Shown one piece after another: positions 17,381 to 27,055 of a stretch of DNA of 35,627 bases. The stretch is from Fusobacteriota bacterium (lineage in GTDB: Bacteria; Fusobacteriota; Fusobacteriia; Fusobacteriales; JAAYPW01): contig JAAYPW010000032.1 in the NCBI GenBank assembly GCA_012519615.1, forward strand, positions 1-35,627. The letters are read 5' to 3'. Within the stretch, counting starts at the first letter, position 1. Every line of letters starts with the position of its first letter. A program made the position numbers and the translations under genes. A model generated the notes under the pieces. That model saw only the letters and a list, made by a program, of their open reading frames with translations, was not told the DNA's origin and searched no databases.

Positions 17381-18568
17381 ATGAAATTTGAAAAAATTAA
17401 ACAAAAAACAGAAAAATATGTTATGAATACATATGGCAGACTTAACCTTGCAATAGAGAAAGGTGAAGGGACAAAAGTATGGGATAGTGAAGGGAAAGAA
17501 TATTTAGATTTTTTAGCAGGTATTGCAGTTACAAACTTGGGACATTCAAATCCAAAAATTATAGCTGCTGCAAAAGAACAATTAGATAAAATTATGCATA
17601 GTTCAAATATGTATTATATAGAAAATCAAGCTTTATTAGCTGAATTAATTGTAGAAAATAGTGGATTCGATAAGATGTTTTTCTGTAATAGTGGTGCTGA
17701 AGCAAATGAAGGTGCAATTAAATTAGCTAGAAAATATGGAAAAGCAAAATTAAATGGTAGAAATGAGATAATTACAATGAAAAAATCATTTCATGGAAGA
17801 ACCATCACAACAATAACTGCCACAGGTCAAGAAAAATATCAAAAAGATTTCACACCTCTTACAGAAGGTTTCGTTTATGCTGAATATGGTAATATCGAAA
17901 GTATAAAAGAGAAACTAAATGATAATACATTAGCTATTATGATTGAAGTGATACAAGGTGAAGGTGGAGTAAATGTTCTAAAAAAAGATTTCTGGGATGA
18001 ATTAGGTAAAGTTGTAAAAGAGAATAATATTTTACTAATTATAGATGAAGTGCAAACCGGTGTAGGTAGAACAGGATATCTATTTGCACATGAGATGTAT
18101 GGATTAAAACCACATATTGCTACATTAGCGAAAGGGCTTGGTAATGGGATACCAATTGGTGCAGTAGCTGCGGTTAATGAAGTTTCATTATTTGTACCAG
18201 GGGATCATGCAAGTACATTTGGAGGAAATCATCTATCTACAGCAATTGCCAATGCCACTGTGAAAGAGATAATAAATGGTGATTTCTTAAAAGATGTAAG
18301 AGATAAAGGGGAATATTTCAAAGAAAGTCTTAGAAAATTACAAGAAAAACATGAATGCATTAGTGATGTAAGAGGGGAAGGGCTTCTAATTGGATTGGAA
18401 GTTACACCAGAAAAAATACCTTTAATTTCAAGTGAAATGATGAAAAATGGTGTATTAATAGGTAGTGCTGGCGGAATAGTATTAAGATTTGCACCACCAC
18501 TTACAGTTACAAAAGAGGAAATTGATAAAGTTATCGAAAAACTAGATATAGTTTTAGGAACATTATAA
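17381..18568 (+). CDS. argD: Acetylornithine aminotransferase
   Basis: A 395-residue class III PLP aminotransferase that makes N-acetylornithine. FCNSGAEANEGAIKLARKY, KKSFHGRT, the IIDEVQTGVGRTG motif and PLP lysine 251 in LAKGLGNGIPIGA are all present. SD TAGGAGG is 8 nt before the ATG and a terminator follows, closing the argJBD operon. argC and an NAGS gene are not in the window. Ornithine aminotransferase is a close relative, but operon context favours ArgD. Confidence 0.95.
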   Translation: MKFEKIKQKTEKYVMNTYGRLNLAIEKGEGTKVWDSEGKEYLDFLAGIAVTNLGHSNPKIIAAAKEQLDKIMHSSNMYYIENQALLAELIVENSGFDKMFFCNSGAEANEGAIKLARKYGKAKLNGRNEIITMKKSFHGRTITTITATGQEKYQKDFTPLTEGFVYAEYGNIESIKEKLNDNTLAIMIEVIQGEGGVNVLKKDFWDELGKVVKENNILLIIDEVQTGVGRTGYLFAHEMYGLKPHIATLAKGLGNGIPIGAVAAVNEVSLFVPGDHASTFGGNHLSTAIANATVKEIINGDFLKDVRDKGEYFKESLRKLQEKHECISDVRGEGLLIGLEVTPEKIPLISSEMMKNGVLIGSAGGIVLRFAPPLTVTKEEIDKVIEKLDIVLGTL

Positions 18569-18576
18569 TTTTACAT

Positions 18577-18612
18577 AAAACTCTACTTTATAAAATAAGG
18601 TAGAGTTTTTTT
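18577..18612 (+). terminator. Rho-independent terminator after argD
   Basis: ACTCTACTTTAT pairs with ATAAGGTAGAGT (one G-U pair), flanked by an A run and a T run. Confidence 0.9.
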
Positions 18613-18640
18613 AGAAAATATCTAGAGGGGGAAAATATAA

Positions 18641-20074
18641 TTGAAAATTTTAAAAAAAATATTTTTAATTTTATTAATTTTTTTATTCTCATCAGTTACA
18701 ACAGTATATTTGTACAGAGCAATTGAATCAAATCAGATGAGAGATTTAAAAAAATATCACATTGAAAGTAGAGCAACAAAACTATATAATTATGTTAATT
18801 ATATAAGTATTAGTGAATATATTGATGCAGATAAAAAATATTTAGAGGAACTATATACAGAATTATCTGAAAAAGAAAATGATATTTCAAGTAAATATCA
18901 TAAAAAAAGTGTAGGAAATCCATATGATAATGGAGAGAATCTAAATGTTTCATTTCAATTAATACCTAAAGAAATAAAAGGTGGAGTTCTACTTATTCAC
19001 GGACTTAGTGATTCACCGTATAGTCAAAGAGATATAGCAGAAATATTCTATAAAAAAGGATACTATGTTTTATGTCTAAGACTACCTGGGCATGGTACAG
19101 TACCACATGATTTAATCAGATATACAGAGATTGATTGGTACAAAAATGTAAGATTTGGTATGGAAAAAATTAATGAAGAGATGAAAAAAGTTAAAAATCC
19201 TGAAATCATAATGGGTGGGTACTCATTAGGTGGGGCTTTAACGCTTGAGTATATATTTGAGTCACTAAAAGATGAGAAACTAACTATGCCAAATAAAGTA
19301 TTTCTATTTTCACCAGCTATAGGGATACCTGAAGTAGCAAAATACGGTAATTTACATGGAATTTTAAGTAATTTTTCATATTTTAATAAATTTGCTTGGA
19401 ATAATATATCTATAGAGTTTGATAAGTATAAGACCCGTTCGTTTCCTAAAAAAGCGGCTAAATCAATATCTAATGTTGTTAGAAAAAATAGTAAAACATT
19501 AGGCAAACTAAGTAAAGAAAATATAGAAAAATTACCACCAATATATATATATCAGACAATAGCAGATAGCACAGTAAAAAATAGTGAGATATATAAAATG
19601 TACAGTAAATTAGATAATAATGAAAAAAATAATCTATATATTTTTGATATAAATAGAGAATATGAGAATGTTTTTTCAGAAAACTATAGGGAACTTAAAA
19701 TAGAGGATATTATAGTGAATTATAATATAAAATCGAAGGTGCACTTTATATCAAACAACACGACAAAATTACCAGATTTTATTTATGAAGATGTGTATTT
19801 AATGGAGGGAAATAAGCCAATCTTAAAAAACAGAAATAAAATAAAAGAAGCTTGGCACGAAGGGGAATATTCTTTATCACATGTTGGAATGCTTTATTCA
19901 CCAGAAAATATTTATTATGGTCGAAATGGAATACTTACAAAAATAAATATAAAAGGGGAAGATGGATTACATATCTACAGTTATGGCTGGAGTCGTATTA
20001 GATATAATCCTTTGTTTAACTATTTAAGCGATAAAATATCTATGAATTTAGAAAACGAATATAAAACAGATTAA
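18641..20074 (+). CDS. Membrane-anchored alpha/beta hydrolase (serine lipase/peptidase-like)
   Basis: A 477-residue protein. Residues 1-25 form a hydrophobic anchor or uncleaved signal (basic MKILKK, then a hydrophobic stretch), so the enzyme probably faces the periplasm. The hydrolase core shows GVLLIHGLSDSPYS (oxyanion region), LRLPGHGTVPHDL and the nucleophile elbow GGYSLGG with Ser near residue 195; a His in LSHVGM near the C-terminus may complete the triad. The layout resembles the Hydrolase_4 / monoacylglycerol lipase group. Substrate unknown. Start is TTG with GAGGGGG about 9 nt upstream. No promoter is evident; it may depend on read-through from argD. Confidence 0.75.
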   Translation: MKILKKIFLILLIFLFSSVTTVYLYRAIESNQMRDLKKYHIESRATKLYNYVNYISISEYIDADKKYLEELYTELSEKENDISSKYHKKSVGNPYDNGENLNVSFQLIPKEIKGGVLLIHGLSDSPYSQRDIAEIFYKKGYYVLCLRLPGHGTVPHDLIRYTEIDWYKNVRFGMEKINEEMKKVKNPEIIMGGYSLGGALTLEYIFESLKDEKLTMPNKVFLFSPAIGIPEVAKYGNLHGILSNFSYFNKFAWNNISIEFDKYKTRSFPKKAAKSISNVVRKNSKTLGKLSKENIEKLPPIYIYQTIADSTVKNSEIYKMYSKLDNNEKNNLYIFDINREYENVFSENYRELKIEDIIVNYNIKSKVHFISNNTTKLPDFIYEDVYLMEGNKPILKNRNKIKEAWHEGEYSLSHVGMLYSPENIYYGRNGILTKINIKGEDGLHIYSYGWSRIRYNPLFNYLSDKISMNLENEYKTD

Positions 20075-20119
20075 AATAGAATTTTTTTCTAATTGATATG
20101 AATGTATGCCTTACCAAAT

Positions 20120-20292
20120 GATACTAATTTCTATAAAGTTAAGAGAATGAATGCAAATATAAAAAGTATAGATAATATAATAATGTAATCTCCATTGTTG
20201 TTTCAAAAAGCAATGATAAAATTATAAATGATTTAGCAATTGAAAAAAATGTTCAAATATTTAGAAATAAAAGAATACAACTAAAGAATTAA
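20120..20292 (+). pseudogene. Decayed sugar-nucleotide cytidylyltransferase-like remnant
   Basis: Short translated pieces separated by stops and frameshifts look like the N-terminal half of the SpsF/NeuA/KdsB nucleotidyltransferase family. One frame gives NIKSIDNIIM. Another, 20185-20292, gives VISIVVSKSNDKIINDLAI followed by EKNVQIFRNKR, resembling the family pattern in which a (V/I)AT(S/T) strand precedes an acidic helix and a (V)xxFRG strand. No start, SD or catalytic motif survives. The match is from memory of the family and needs a translated search. Confidence 0.35.
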
Positions 20293-20628
20293 AAAGTAAG
20301 CTTTTCGTCAAAACTTGTAAATACTTATAATTTATTTTCAAAGCAAAAAATTTATAATAGAATATTGTATAATATTTTTATTTAAATTATGATACAATAT
20401 TTGTGTGCATTCCTAGTAAGAAAATTATAATCAATTTATATTTAGTTTCAATTATAATTACATTATAATGGGGATAAAATTGAAAATAACTATTTATTTT
20501 TATAGTTCATTGAAATACAAAAAGTTTTAAATAATTAGAGAGATTGTCTAAATTTATATAAAAAATTATAGAAGAATATATTATTTTATATTTATAGAGG
20601 AAATAGAATCTCTTTTTAAAAAAATAAA
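20293..20628. other. Intergenic region before the ilvE promoter
   Basis: No gene is seen. ATATTGTAT (20362-20370) and ATACAATAT (20392-20400) form a 9-bp inverted repeat, possibly an operator or a hairpin of an old transcript end. The rest is unstructured A/T sequence. Confidence 0.4.
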
Positions 20629-20657
20629 TTGAAAAAAAAGAGTAAATATGATATAAT
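20629..20657 (+). promoter_or_regulatory. Promoter of ilvE-argF-argG
   Basis: TTGAAA (20629-20634), 17-nt spacer, TATAAT (20652-20657). Transcription from here gives a leader of about 210 nt. Confidence 0.75.
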
Positions 20658-20663
20658 GTCAAT

Positions 20664-20786
20664 AGAGAATTGTAAAAATAAAAATATAGTTCTACTGAGG
20701 CAAGTGAGTTATTGCTTGCCAAATTTGATTTTTAAATATAAACTTTAAAATACGTCTGTTACAACGTAAAGAATAATAAATAGAGA
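20664..20786 (+). promoter_or_regulatory. Structured 5' leader of ilvE, upstream part
   Basis: The leader holds a hairpin, GGCAAG (20699-20704) with CTTGCC (20715-20720), and GTTACAACGTAA at 20758-20769, which can pair with the element right after the SD. No T-box consensus and no terminator T run were found. A GTG at 20704 after GAGG opens a short frame with several Leu and one Ile codon, but its case as a leader peptide is weak. Confidence 0.45.
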
Positions 20787-20878
20787 GGAGGAAGTTACGT
20801 CAAAAAATTGTAACGTTATAAAGTAATAATATTATTATTAATTTTATTTTGTAAATTTTGCGTAACAAGTTAGCAATG
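20787..20878 (+). promoter_or_regulatory. Split ribosome-binding site of ilvE with long hairpin
   Basis: GGAGG (20787-20791) is 84 nt from ATG 20876. GTTACG (20794-20799) pairs with CGTAAC (20861-20866), extended by CAAAA with TTTTG (one bulge), and an 8-bp palindrome at 20824-20840 forms an inner hairpin. Folding out 20794-20866 leaves 11 nt. GTTAC can alternatively pair with GTAAC at 20810-20814, and TTACGT with ACGTAA at 20764-20769. Confidence 0.65.
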
Positions 20879-21793
20879 ATTGAAGCAGGAAAAATATGGA
20901 TGGACGGAGAATTTGTAGATTGCGAAGATGCTAAAATAAATATTTTATCTCATGTTGTACATTACGGAACAGGCTTTTTCGAGGGGATAAGAGCTTATAA
21001 AACTGAAAAAGGTGGTGCTATATTTAGATTAAAAGAACATACAAATAGATTGTATGATAGTGCTAAAATATATAGAACAGAGATTCCTTATACAAAAGAA
21101 GAGTTCAATCAAGCTATAATAGATACGTTAAAAATTAATAACTTAGAAGAGGGATATATTAGACCACTTATATATAGAGGTTATAATAAACTTGGTGTAA
21201 ATCCATTTACTTGTCCAGTACAAGCGATGATTGCTGCATGGAAATGGGGGAAATATTTAGGTGAAGAAGCAATGAAAGATGGTGTTAGCGTAAAAATATC
21301 ATCATGGAGAAGATTGGCACCAAATACTATGCCCACAATGGCAAAAGCTAGTGGTAATTATTTAAGCTCACAATTAATAAAAATGGAAGCTCTAGTAGAT
21401 GGATATGAAGAGGGAATTGCTTTAGATTATAATGGGTATGTAAGTGAGGGAAGCGGCGAAAATATATTTATAATTAAAAATAATATTATATATACACCTG
21501 CTATGAGTGGATCTGCATTACCAGGAATAACAAGAGATGCAATTGTAACTGTAGCAAGAGATCTAGGATATGATGTAAGAGAAGAAGGGGTACCTAGAGA
21601 AATGCTATATATTGCAGATGAGATATTCTTAACAGGAACTGCTGCAGAAATTACACCAGTAAGTAGAGTGGATAAAATAAAAATAGGTGCTGGCGAAAGA
21701 GGGCCTATTACTGAAAAAATTCAAACTAAATTTTTCTCAATTGTAGAAGGACGAGAAGAAGATAAATATAATTGGTTAACCTATATAAAGTAG
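20876..21793 (+). CDS. ilvE: Branched-chain amino acid aminotransferase
   Basis: A class IV PLP aminotransferase of 305 residues for the final step of Leu, Ile and Val synthesis. HYGTGFFEGIRAYKT is the family N-terminal block; the PLP lysine is at about residue 157 in MAKASGNYLSS; GSGENIFIIKN and FLTGTAAEITPV follow. The conserved start region (MIEAGKIWMDGEF) supports ATG 20876; TTG 20858 is in frame but lies inside the hairpin. argF follows after 33 nt, so a branched-chain gene leads an arginine operon. D-amino acid transaminase is the main alternative, less likely by length and motifs. Confidence 0.94.
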   Translation: MIEAGKIWMDGEFVDCEDAKINILSHVVHYGTGFFEGIRAYKTEKGGAIFRLKEHTNRLYDSAKIYRTEIPYTKEEFNQAIIDTLKINNLEEGYIRPLIYRGYNKLGVNPFTCPVQAMIAAWKWGKYLGEEAMKDGVSVKISSWRRLAPNTMPTMAKASGNYLSSQLIKMEALVDGYEEGIALDYNGYVSEGSGENIFIIKNNIIYTPAMSGSALPGITRDAIVTVARDLGYDVREEGVPREMLYIADEIFLTGTAAEITPVSRVDKIKIGAGERGPITEKIQTKFFSIVEGREEDKYNWLTYIK

Positions 21794-21826
21794 GGGAAAC
21801 TTGCTATAAAAAATAAGGAGTTGTAT

Positions 21827-22765
21827 ATGATGTCGGTTAATTTAAAAGGAAGGGACTTTTTAACATTACAAGATTTTACAAAAGAGGAGTTACTTCAAAT
21901 ATTAGATACTGCAGATTATCTAAAAATGCAAAGTAAATTTAATAAAAATGAAAAACTATTAGAAGGTAGAACTCTAGGGATGATATTTGAAAAATCATCT
22001 ACTAGAACAAGAGTTTCCTTTGAAGTGGGAATGCATGAATTAGGTGGTTATGCATTATTTTTAAGTCCTAAAGATATACAGATGGGACGTGGCGAAACGA
22101 TATCTGATACAGCAAAAGTTTTGTCAAGATATGTAGATGCAATTATGATTAGAACATTTTCACAAAATATAATAGAAGAACTTGCAAGAGAAGGTACGGT
22201 TCCAGTAATAAATGGTTTAACTGATGATTTTCACCCTTGTCAAGTTATGGCGGATTTTCAAACAATCAGAGAAAAATTAGGGAGACTAGAGGGGATAAAT
22301 TTTACATATATTGGTGATGCTTCAAATGTAGCGCACTCATTACTTATTGGTGGTGCTATAATGGGGATGAATGTTAAAATGATATCTCCTAAAGAATTTT
22401 CTCCAAAAGAGGAAGTTGTAAATTTAGCTAAAGAATTTGCTAAAAAAACAGGATCTAAAATAGAGGTTACTCCTGATGTAACTGATGCTGGTAAAGATGC
22501 AGATGTCCTTTGTACTGATGTATGGGTAAGTATGGGTAGAGAGGAAGAGCGTGAAAAAAGAATTGAAAAATTAAAAGACTATCAATTAAACCAGACAATT
22601 TTAGATAGAGCTAATAAGGACGCTATTGTTCTTCATTGTTTACCTGCACATAGAGGAGAGGAGATTACAAAAGAAGTTATAGATGGACCACAATCAGTGG
22701 TTTTTGATGAAGCAGAAAATAGATTACATGTACAAAAAGCAATAATGGCTTTAATAATCGAATAA
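21827..22765 (+). CDS. argF: Ornithine carbamoyltransferase
   Basis: A 312-residue enzyme that makes citrulline from ornithine and carbamoyl phosphate. The carbamoyl phosphate loop is [15 protein letters not shown], with MRTF-like IMIRTFSQ and [11 protein letters not shown] next; [11 protein letters not shown] and the ornithine loop [12 protein letters not shown] follow. These residues separate it from aspartate carbamoyltransferase. AAGGAG lies 6 nt before ATG 21827; ATG 21830 is also possible. An ornithine catabolic role is not indicated, because argG follows directly. Confidence 0.96.
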   Translation: MMSVNLKGRDFLTLQDFTKEELLQILDTADYLKMQSKFNKNEKLLEGRTLGMIFEKSSTRTRVSFEVGMHELGGYALFLSPKDIQMGRGETISDTAKVLSRYVDAIMIRTFSQNIIEELAREGTVPVINGLTDDFHPCQVMADFQTIREKLGRLEGINFTYIGDASNVAHSLLIGGAIMGMNVKMISPKEFSPKEEVVNLAKEFAKKTGSKIEVTPDVTDAGKDADVLCTDVWVSMGREEEREKRIEKLKDYQLNQTILDRANKDAIVLHCLPAHRGEEITKEVIDGPQSVVFDEAENRLHVQKAIMALIIE

Positions 22766-22778
22766 GGAGAGATTTGAT

Positions 22779-24002
22779 ATGTCAGAAAAAAAAATAAAAA
22801 AAGTAGTTCTAGCTTATTCAGGTGGTCTTGATACATCTGTTATGATCCCGTGGTTAAAAGAAACGTATGGTTGTGAAGTAATAGCATTTGCTGCTGACTT
22901 AGGACAAGCAGAAGAATTGGATAATCTTAATGAAAAAGCAATAAAAACAGGTGCATCAAAAATATATATAGAAGATTTAAGAGAAGAGTTTTTAACAGAA
23001 TATGTATGGCCAACGCTTAAAGCTGGAGCAATATACGAAGAGAAATATCTATTAGGTACATCTTTTGCAAGACCTTTAATTGCTAAAAAACAGGTTGAAA
23101 TTGCTATTAAAGAAGGGGCAGATGCTGTAGCTCATGGAGCAACAGGAAAAGGAAATGACCAAGTTAGATTTGAACTTGGATATATGGCAAATGATCCATC
23201 ATTAAAAATCATTGCACCTTGGAAAGATGATAAGTGGACACTGAAATCAAGAGAAGCTTGTATTGCATATGCTAAAGAAAAAAATATCCCAATTGAACAA
23301 ACTGCAGAAAAAATTTATTCAAGAGATAGAAACTTATGGCATATATCACATGAAGGTGGAGAATTAGAGGATACGTGGAGCGAACCAGTAGGGGAAAGAA
23401 TATTTGTATTATCAAAAACAGTAGAGGAAGCACCAGATAAACCAACATATGTAGAAGTTGGATTTGAAAAAGGGATCCCTGTATCGGTAGATGGGGTTGA
23501 GATGAAAGCTGTAGAATTAATGGAAACATTAAATAAAATTGGTGGAGAAAATGCCATTGGTCAAATTGATATGGTAGAAAATAGACTTGTTGGAATGAAA
23601 TCAAGAGGTGTATATGAAACACCAGGTGGAACAATACTTTATTTTGCACATAAGGAGCTAGAAAGACTATGTTTAGATAAAGAAACACTACATTATAAAG
23701 AGATTATAGCAAAAAGATATGCAGAAATAGTATATAACGGAACTTGGTTTGGTAAATTAAGAGAATCTCTAGATGCTTTTGTAAATGTAACTCAAGAAAA
23801 TGTAACAGGTACTGTTAGAATGAAACTATATAAAGGAAACATAATTGGAGCAGGTACCAAATCGGAATACTCTCTATATTCTGAAGAACTTGCAACATTT
23901 GGTGAAGATGAAGTTTATAACCAAAAAGATGCAAATGGTTTTATTAGATTATTTGGATTGCCATTAAAAGTACAAGCTATTTTGAAAAATAAAAATAAAT
24001 AA
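22779..24002 (+). CDS. argG: Argininosuccinate synthase
   Basis: A 407-residue ligase joining citrulline and aspartate with ATP. The N-terminal PP-loop is [31 protein letters not shown] and the [12 protein letters not shown] stretch bind substrates. SD AAGGAG is 8 nt before the ATG, and only 13 nt separate it from argF. argH is absent downstream and must be elsewhere. The gene is followed directly by the SD of the PpiD-like gene, so that gene is probably co-transcribed. Confidence 0.97.
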   Translation: MSEKKIKKVVLAYSGGLDTSVMIPWLKETYGCEVIAFAADLGQAEELDNLNEKAIKTGASKIYIEDLREEFLTEYVWPTLKAGAIYEEKYLLGTSFARPLIAKKQVEIAIKEGADAVAHGATGKGNDQVRFELGYMANDPSLKIIAPWKDDKWTLKSREACIAYAKEKNIPIEQTAEKIYSRDRNLWHISHEGGELEDTWSEPVGERIFVLSKTVEEAPDKPTYVEVGFEKGIPVSVDGVEMKAVELMETLNKIGGENAIGQIDMVENRLVGMKSRGVYETPGGTILYFAHKELERLCLDKETLHYKEIIAKRYAEIVYNGTWFGKLRESLDAFVNVTQENVTGTVRMKLYKGNIIGAGTKSEYSLYSEELATFGEDEVYNQKDANGFIRLFGLPLKVQAILKNKNK

Positions 24003-24006
24003 TCGT

Positions 24007-24079
24007 GAAAGGTGGTGAATTTCGTTATCAAATTTGAAATAGATTGTAAAAAATCATTTTGATAGCGGAGCAATCTGTG
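24007..24079 (+). promoter_or_regulatory. Split ribosome-binding site of the PpiD-like gene
   Basis: GAAAGGTGGTGA (24007-24018) is an extended SD 61 nt from GTG 24077. Bases 24020-24032 pair with 24058-24070 (core TATCAAA with TTTGATA; 13 pairs including three G-U). Folding this out leaves exactly 10 nt. A GGAG at 24067-24070 could serve as a close SD, but it lies inside the stem. Confidence 0.6.
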
Positions 24080-25993
24080 TTAAGAGAACTAAAAAAATCT
24101 ATGAAAGTAATAATAATAATATTTTTAGCCTTTTTTATAATGTCTGTATTTTTAATAGGTGTTGCAGGTGTGGATTGGGGTAGAATAGGTAAAAATTATG
24201 TAGTAAAAGTAAATGATTCAAAAGTAAAATATCAAAAATTAGCTTTAATACAATTTATGTATAAAAATTACTATGATAATATAATGGGATATCTTACAGA
24301 ACAAGAAGCTGCAATGTATGAATATAACCCTGAATTAAATTCAAATTTAGATATTTTAAGTTATGAATATTTTGAAAAATTCGCATTTAATAATTTAGTA
24401 CAAAATGAAATTATCTTATTAGAAGCGAAAAATAAGAATATTAAAGTTTCATCTGCAGATATAGAAAAAACTTATAAAGAAAAATATCAAGGGATATTTG
24501 GTACACCTAACTATGAAAGATGGTTAAATTACAATAGAATCAATAAAAGAGATGTAAAAAATAGCGTAAAAGAAAATCTTATTATTGAAAAATATGTAAC
24601 ATTATTAGAAGAGCAGTATAATCCAGACGAAAATGAAATTAAAGAGTTTTATAATGAGAATAAATACAGTAAATATTTAAATAAAGAGTATGATGAGATA
24701 AAAGATACTGTAAAAGAAGATTTCAAAAATATGAATAAACAAGCATATGTACAAGGTGTTCTTGATGAAAAAAGAAAAAATGCAAAAGTAGATATTATTG
24801 CTGAATATCAAAGATTATTTAATAGTGATGCAATCCAAATAGATGGTGTTATTATAAGTGAAGTTGATTTTTATAATGTAGTATTATCAAAACTTATCAA
24901 TGAATTTAGAAGTATTAGCTCAAAAGAAACATTATACAATAACGTAATAGAAGAATATAAAGAAAAAATAGCTATCTATAATGAAGCGAAAAAAAGAGAA
25001 TTAGCAGTGGACGAGTCTTTATCAAAAGAGGGAAAATATGTATATGCATCAAGAGAGTTAAGAAAAAATATAGCTGATAAAGTTGAATTTAATGAAAAAG
25101 ATATTGAAAATTATTTTGAATTAAATAAAGAGAGATATTCAATACAAGAAACTGCTGATATAAAAGTGATATATTTAGCTCTAACACCTACAGAAAAAGA
25201 TAAAGAGATAAAAAATATGGTTAAAGAGGTAAGAGCAAGCCATATATTAGTAAGAGTAGATGAAAATTTAGATAAAAAAGATAAAGATAATCTTAAGAAA
25301 AAAGCAGAAAGTCTTTTAACTAAAGCAAAAGATAAAAAGACAGATTTTAGTCAATTAGCTATGGATAATTCCGAAGATGAAGGATCAAAACATAATGGTG
25401 GAGATCTAAACTTCTTTAGAAAAGGTGTAATGGTAAAAGCATTTGAGGATGCTGTATTTTCTGCAAAAGTTGGGGAAGTTTACTCTAAGTTAGTAAAAAC
25501 AGACTATGGTTATCATATAATAAAAGTAACTGATGAACGTGAAGTAGAAGGGGAACCAGTAGCAAGCGAAGAAACTAAAACTGCTTTAAATGTTAAATCT
25601 GAAGAGATATTAGCTAAATTATTAGCTGAAAATAGTGATTTTAATGCTATATCTGAAGAATATTCGGAATTAAAAAGTAATGAAGTAAACAACTTGAGAA
25701 ACACTGGATATATATCAAATGAGATTGGATATAATAAACAATTATCAGAAGACATTTTCAAAATGAAAGTTGATGAAACTAAAATTATAAAAACAGAAAA
25801 AGGAAATTATATTGTTAAATTAACAAAATATGTTCCCTATGAAGCAGCAAAACTTGAATCTATAAAAGATAGAGTAATATCTGATTATAAAGATTTTGAA
25901 GGATATAAAGTATATAATGATTTAAAAAAAGAATTAGTGAAAAATATCAATGTTAATATTATTAGTGATAATATTAAAGATATAATAGAATAA
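24077..25993 (+). CDS. Membrane-anchored SurA/PpiD-like peptidyl-prolyl isomerase
   Basis: A 638-residue periplasmic folding factor. Residues ~9-28 are one membrane anchor (basic LKKSMK, then a hydrophobic run). A long, Lys/Glu-rich helical SurA_N-type chaperone region follows. A parvulin domain at about residues 383-480 has [30 protein letters not shown] and [11 protein letters not shown] second helical part closes the protein. Such proteins help outer membrane proteins and secreted proteins fold. The start is GTG 24077, placed just before the anchor as in PpiD; TTG 24059 is in frame but in the hairpin. Terminator follows. Confidence 0.85.
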   Translation: MLRELKKSMKVIIIIFLAFFIMSVFLIGVAGVDWGRIGKNYVVKVNDSKVKYQKLALIQFMYKNYYDNIMGYLTEQEAAMYEYNPELNSNLDILSYEYFEKFAFNNLVQNEIILLEAKNKNIKVSSADIEKTYKEKYQGIFGTPNYERWLNYNRINKRDVKNSVKENLIIEKYVTLLEEQYNPDENEIKEFYNENKYSKYLNKEYDEIKDTVKEDFKNMNKQAYVQGVLDEKRKNAKVDIIAEYQRLFNSDAIQIDGVIISEVDFYNVVLSKLINEFRSISSKETLYNNVIEEYKEKIAIYNEAKKRELAVDESLSKEGKYVYASRELRKNIADKVEFNEKDIENYFELNKERYSIQETADIKVIYLALTPTEKDKEIKNMVKEVRASHILVRVDENLDKKDKDNLKKKAESLLTKAKDKKTDFSQLAMDNSEDEGSKHNGGDLNFFRKGVMVKAFEDAVFSAKVGEVYSKLVKTDYGYHIIKVTDEREVEGEPVASEETKTALNVKSEEILAKLLAENSDFNAISEEYSELKSNEVNNLRNTGYISNEIGYNKQLSEDIFKMKVDETKIIKTEKGNYIVKLTKYVPYEAAKLESIKDRVISDYKDFEGYKVYNDLKKELVKNINVNIISDNIKDIIE

Positions 25994-26001
25994 AATTATA
26001 T

Positions 26002-26033
26002 AAGGGATAAATTTAATTTATCCCTTTTTTTAA
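26002..26033 (+). terminator. Rho-independent terminator after the PpiD-like gene
   Basis: AAGGGATAAA and TTTATCCCTT pair perfectly around a 5-nt loop, followed by a T run. Confidence 0.92.
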
Positions 26034-26798
26034 TATAAATTTTAAGATAGCTTTGTATAGAAAATACAATTTAAAATATGTGATTTTATTTCAAATGTAA
26101 AATATTAAAATCTTCATTACCCATAATAATAATTTTTTAGACTAAAAAACAATATAAAAATATAAAATAATAGAAAGCACGAGATGCTATACATATATTA
26201 TTATATTTATATTTATATTTTAATATATTACCGTCCTAAAATAAATATAGTTTTAGAGTCAAAATGTGTTATAAATATTAATATAGTTATGTACAAAAAT
26301 TTTAATTTTAAATGTACAATTTTATTTAAATTAAATAATTAAAATATTATTATTTTTTATGCATTAAAGATTTGTTTGCATAGCAAAAAAAACTAAGCGA
26401 TTAATATTTCTCTGCTAATATTTTTCTTTCATAAAATTTCTAATAACTTTTTATACTATATTTCTAAAAATTTCAAACTCACTATGTTCAAACATAAGTA
26501 GAATTTTTATGAAATCGAAAATCTTACATAATACGGACTTTTAAATCTTCAGAAAATATTTTTAACAGAAGATTTTATTAAAAAGAATGCAATTTTTTCC
26601 GATGTATGAATTTTATTGGAAACTAAGATTTGTTTTTATAGAAAGTTTAATAATAATTAAAACTATATGACATAATCATTATAATTTTATTTTACTAGTA
26701 TTTAAAAAGTATTGTAGTAAGATTTAAGTTGATATTCTTATTTTATAATTGAAACATAAATTTTGAATAAATAATAAAAAATTATTTTAAAAAAAGTA
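26034..26798. other. Gene-free region before the tRNA operon
   Basis: No coding sequence is recognised on either strand. TGTACA occurs twice in a short palindromic stretch near 26290-26320. The one clear structure is the inverted-repeat element at 26427-26514, listed separately. Confidence 0.5.
26427..26514. repeat. 88-bp inverted-repeat element (MITE-like)
   Basis: TTTCATAAAATTTCTA at 26427-26442 and TAGAATTTTTATGAAA at 26499-26514 are inverted repeats matching at 15 of 16 positions. The middle has a smaller palindrome (ATGTT with AACAT near 26484-26494). No open frame is inside. The size and ends resemble a miniature non-autonomous element or an interspersed palindromic repeat. Confidence 0.5.
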
Positions 26799-26827
26799 TT
26801 GACATTTTTTAAAAAATAATGTATAAT
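26799..26827 (+). promoter_or_regulatory. Consensus promoter of the tRNA operon
   Basis: A perfect TTGACA (26799-26804), 17-nt spacer and perfect TATAAT (26822-26827), about 28 nt before the first tRNA. Confidence 0.92.
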
Positions 26828-26855
26828 CTTTAATGTCCTTGAGAGAGGAAGTTAA

Positions 26856-26943
26856 GCCTCGGTGGCGGAATAGGTAGACGCACAGGACTTAAAATCCTGT
26901 GGTGAATTTCACCGTGCCGGTTCGATTCCGGCTCGAGGCACCA
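26856..26943 (+). tRNA. tRNA-Leu (anticodon TAA)
   Basis: Acceptor strands GCCTCGG and TCGAGGC pair (one G-U). The anticodon arm ACAGGA-CTTAAAA-TCCTGT carries TAA; a long variable arm (GGTGAATTTCACC) marks a class II tRNA, and the T arm is GCCGGTTCGATTCCGGC. CCA is encoded. Confidence 0.95.
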
Positions 26944-26974
26944 TTTTCAAAGTCGGTGCTTTTTATAAAATTGT

Positions 26975-27051
<77 letters not shown>

Positions 27052-27055
27052 AAAC

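Noticed and set aside
20664-20875. T-box riboswitch before ilvE
   Set aside because: No T-box sequence (AGGGTGGNACCGCG-like), no specifier loop and no terminator/antiterminator with T run could be found.
24007-24079. Programmed ribosomal bypassing as in T4 gene 60
   Set aside because: There is no coding sequence on the 5' side of the hairpins that would continue into the gene; the signal concerns initiation, not elongation.
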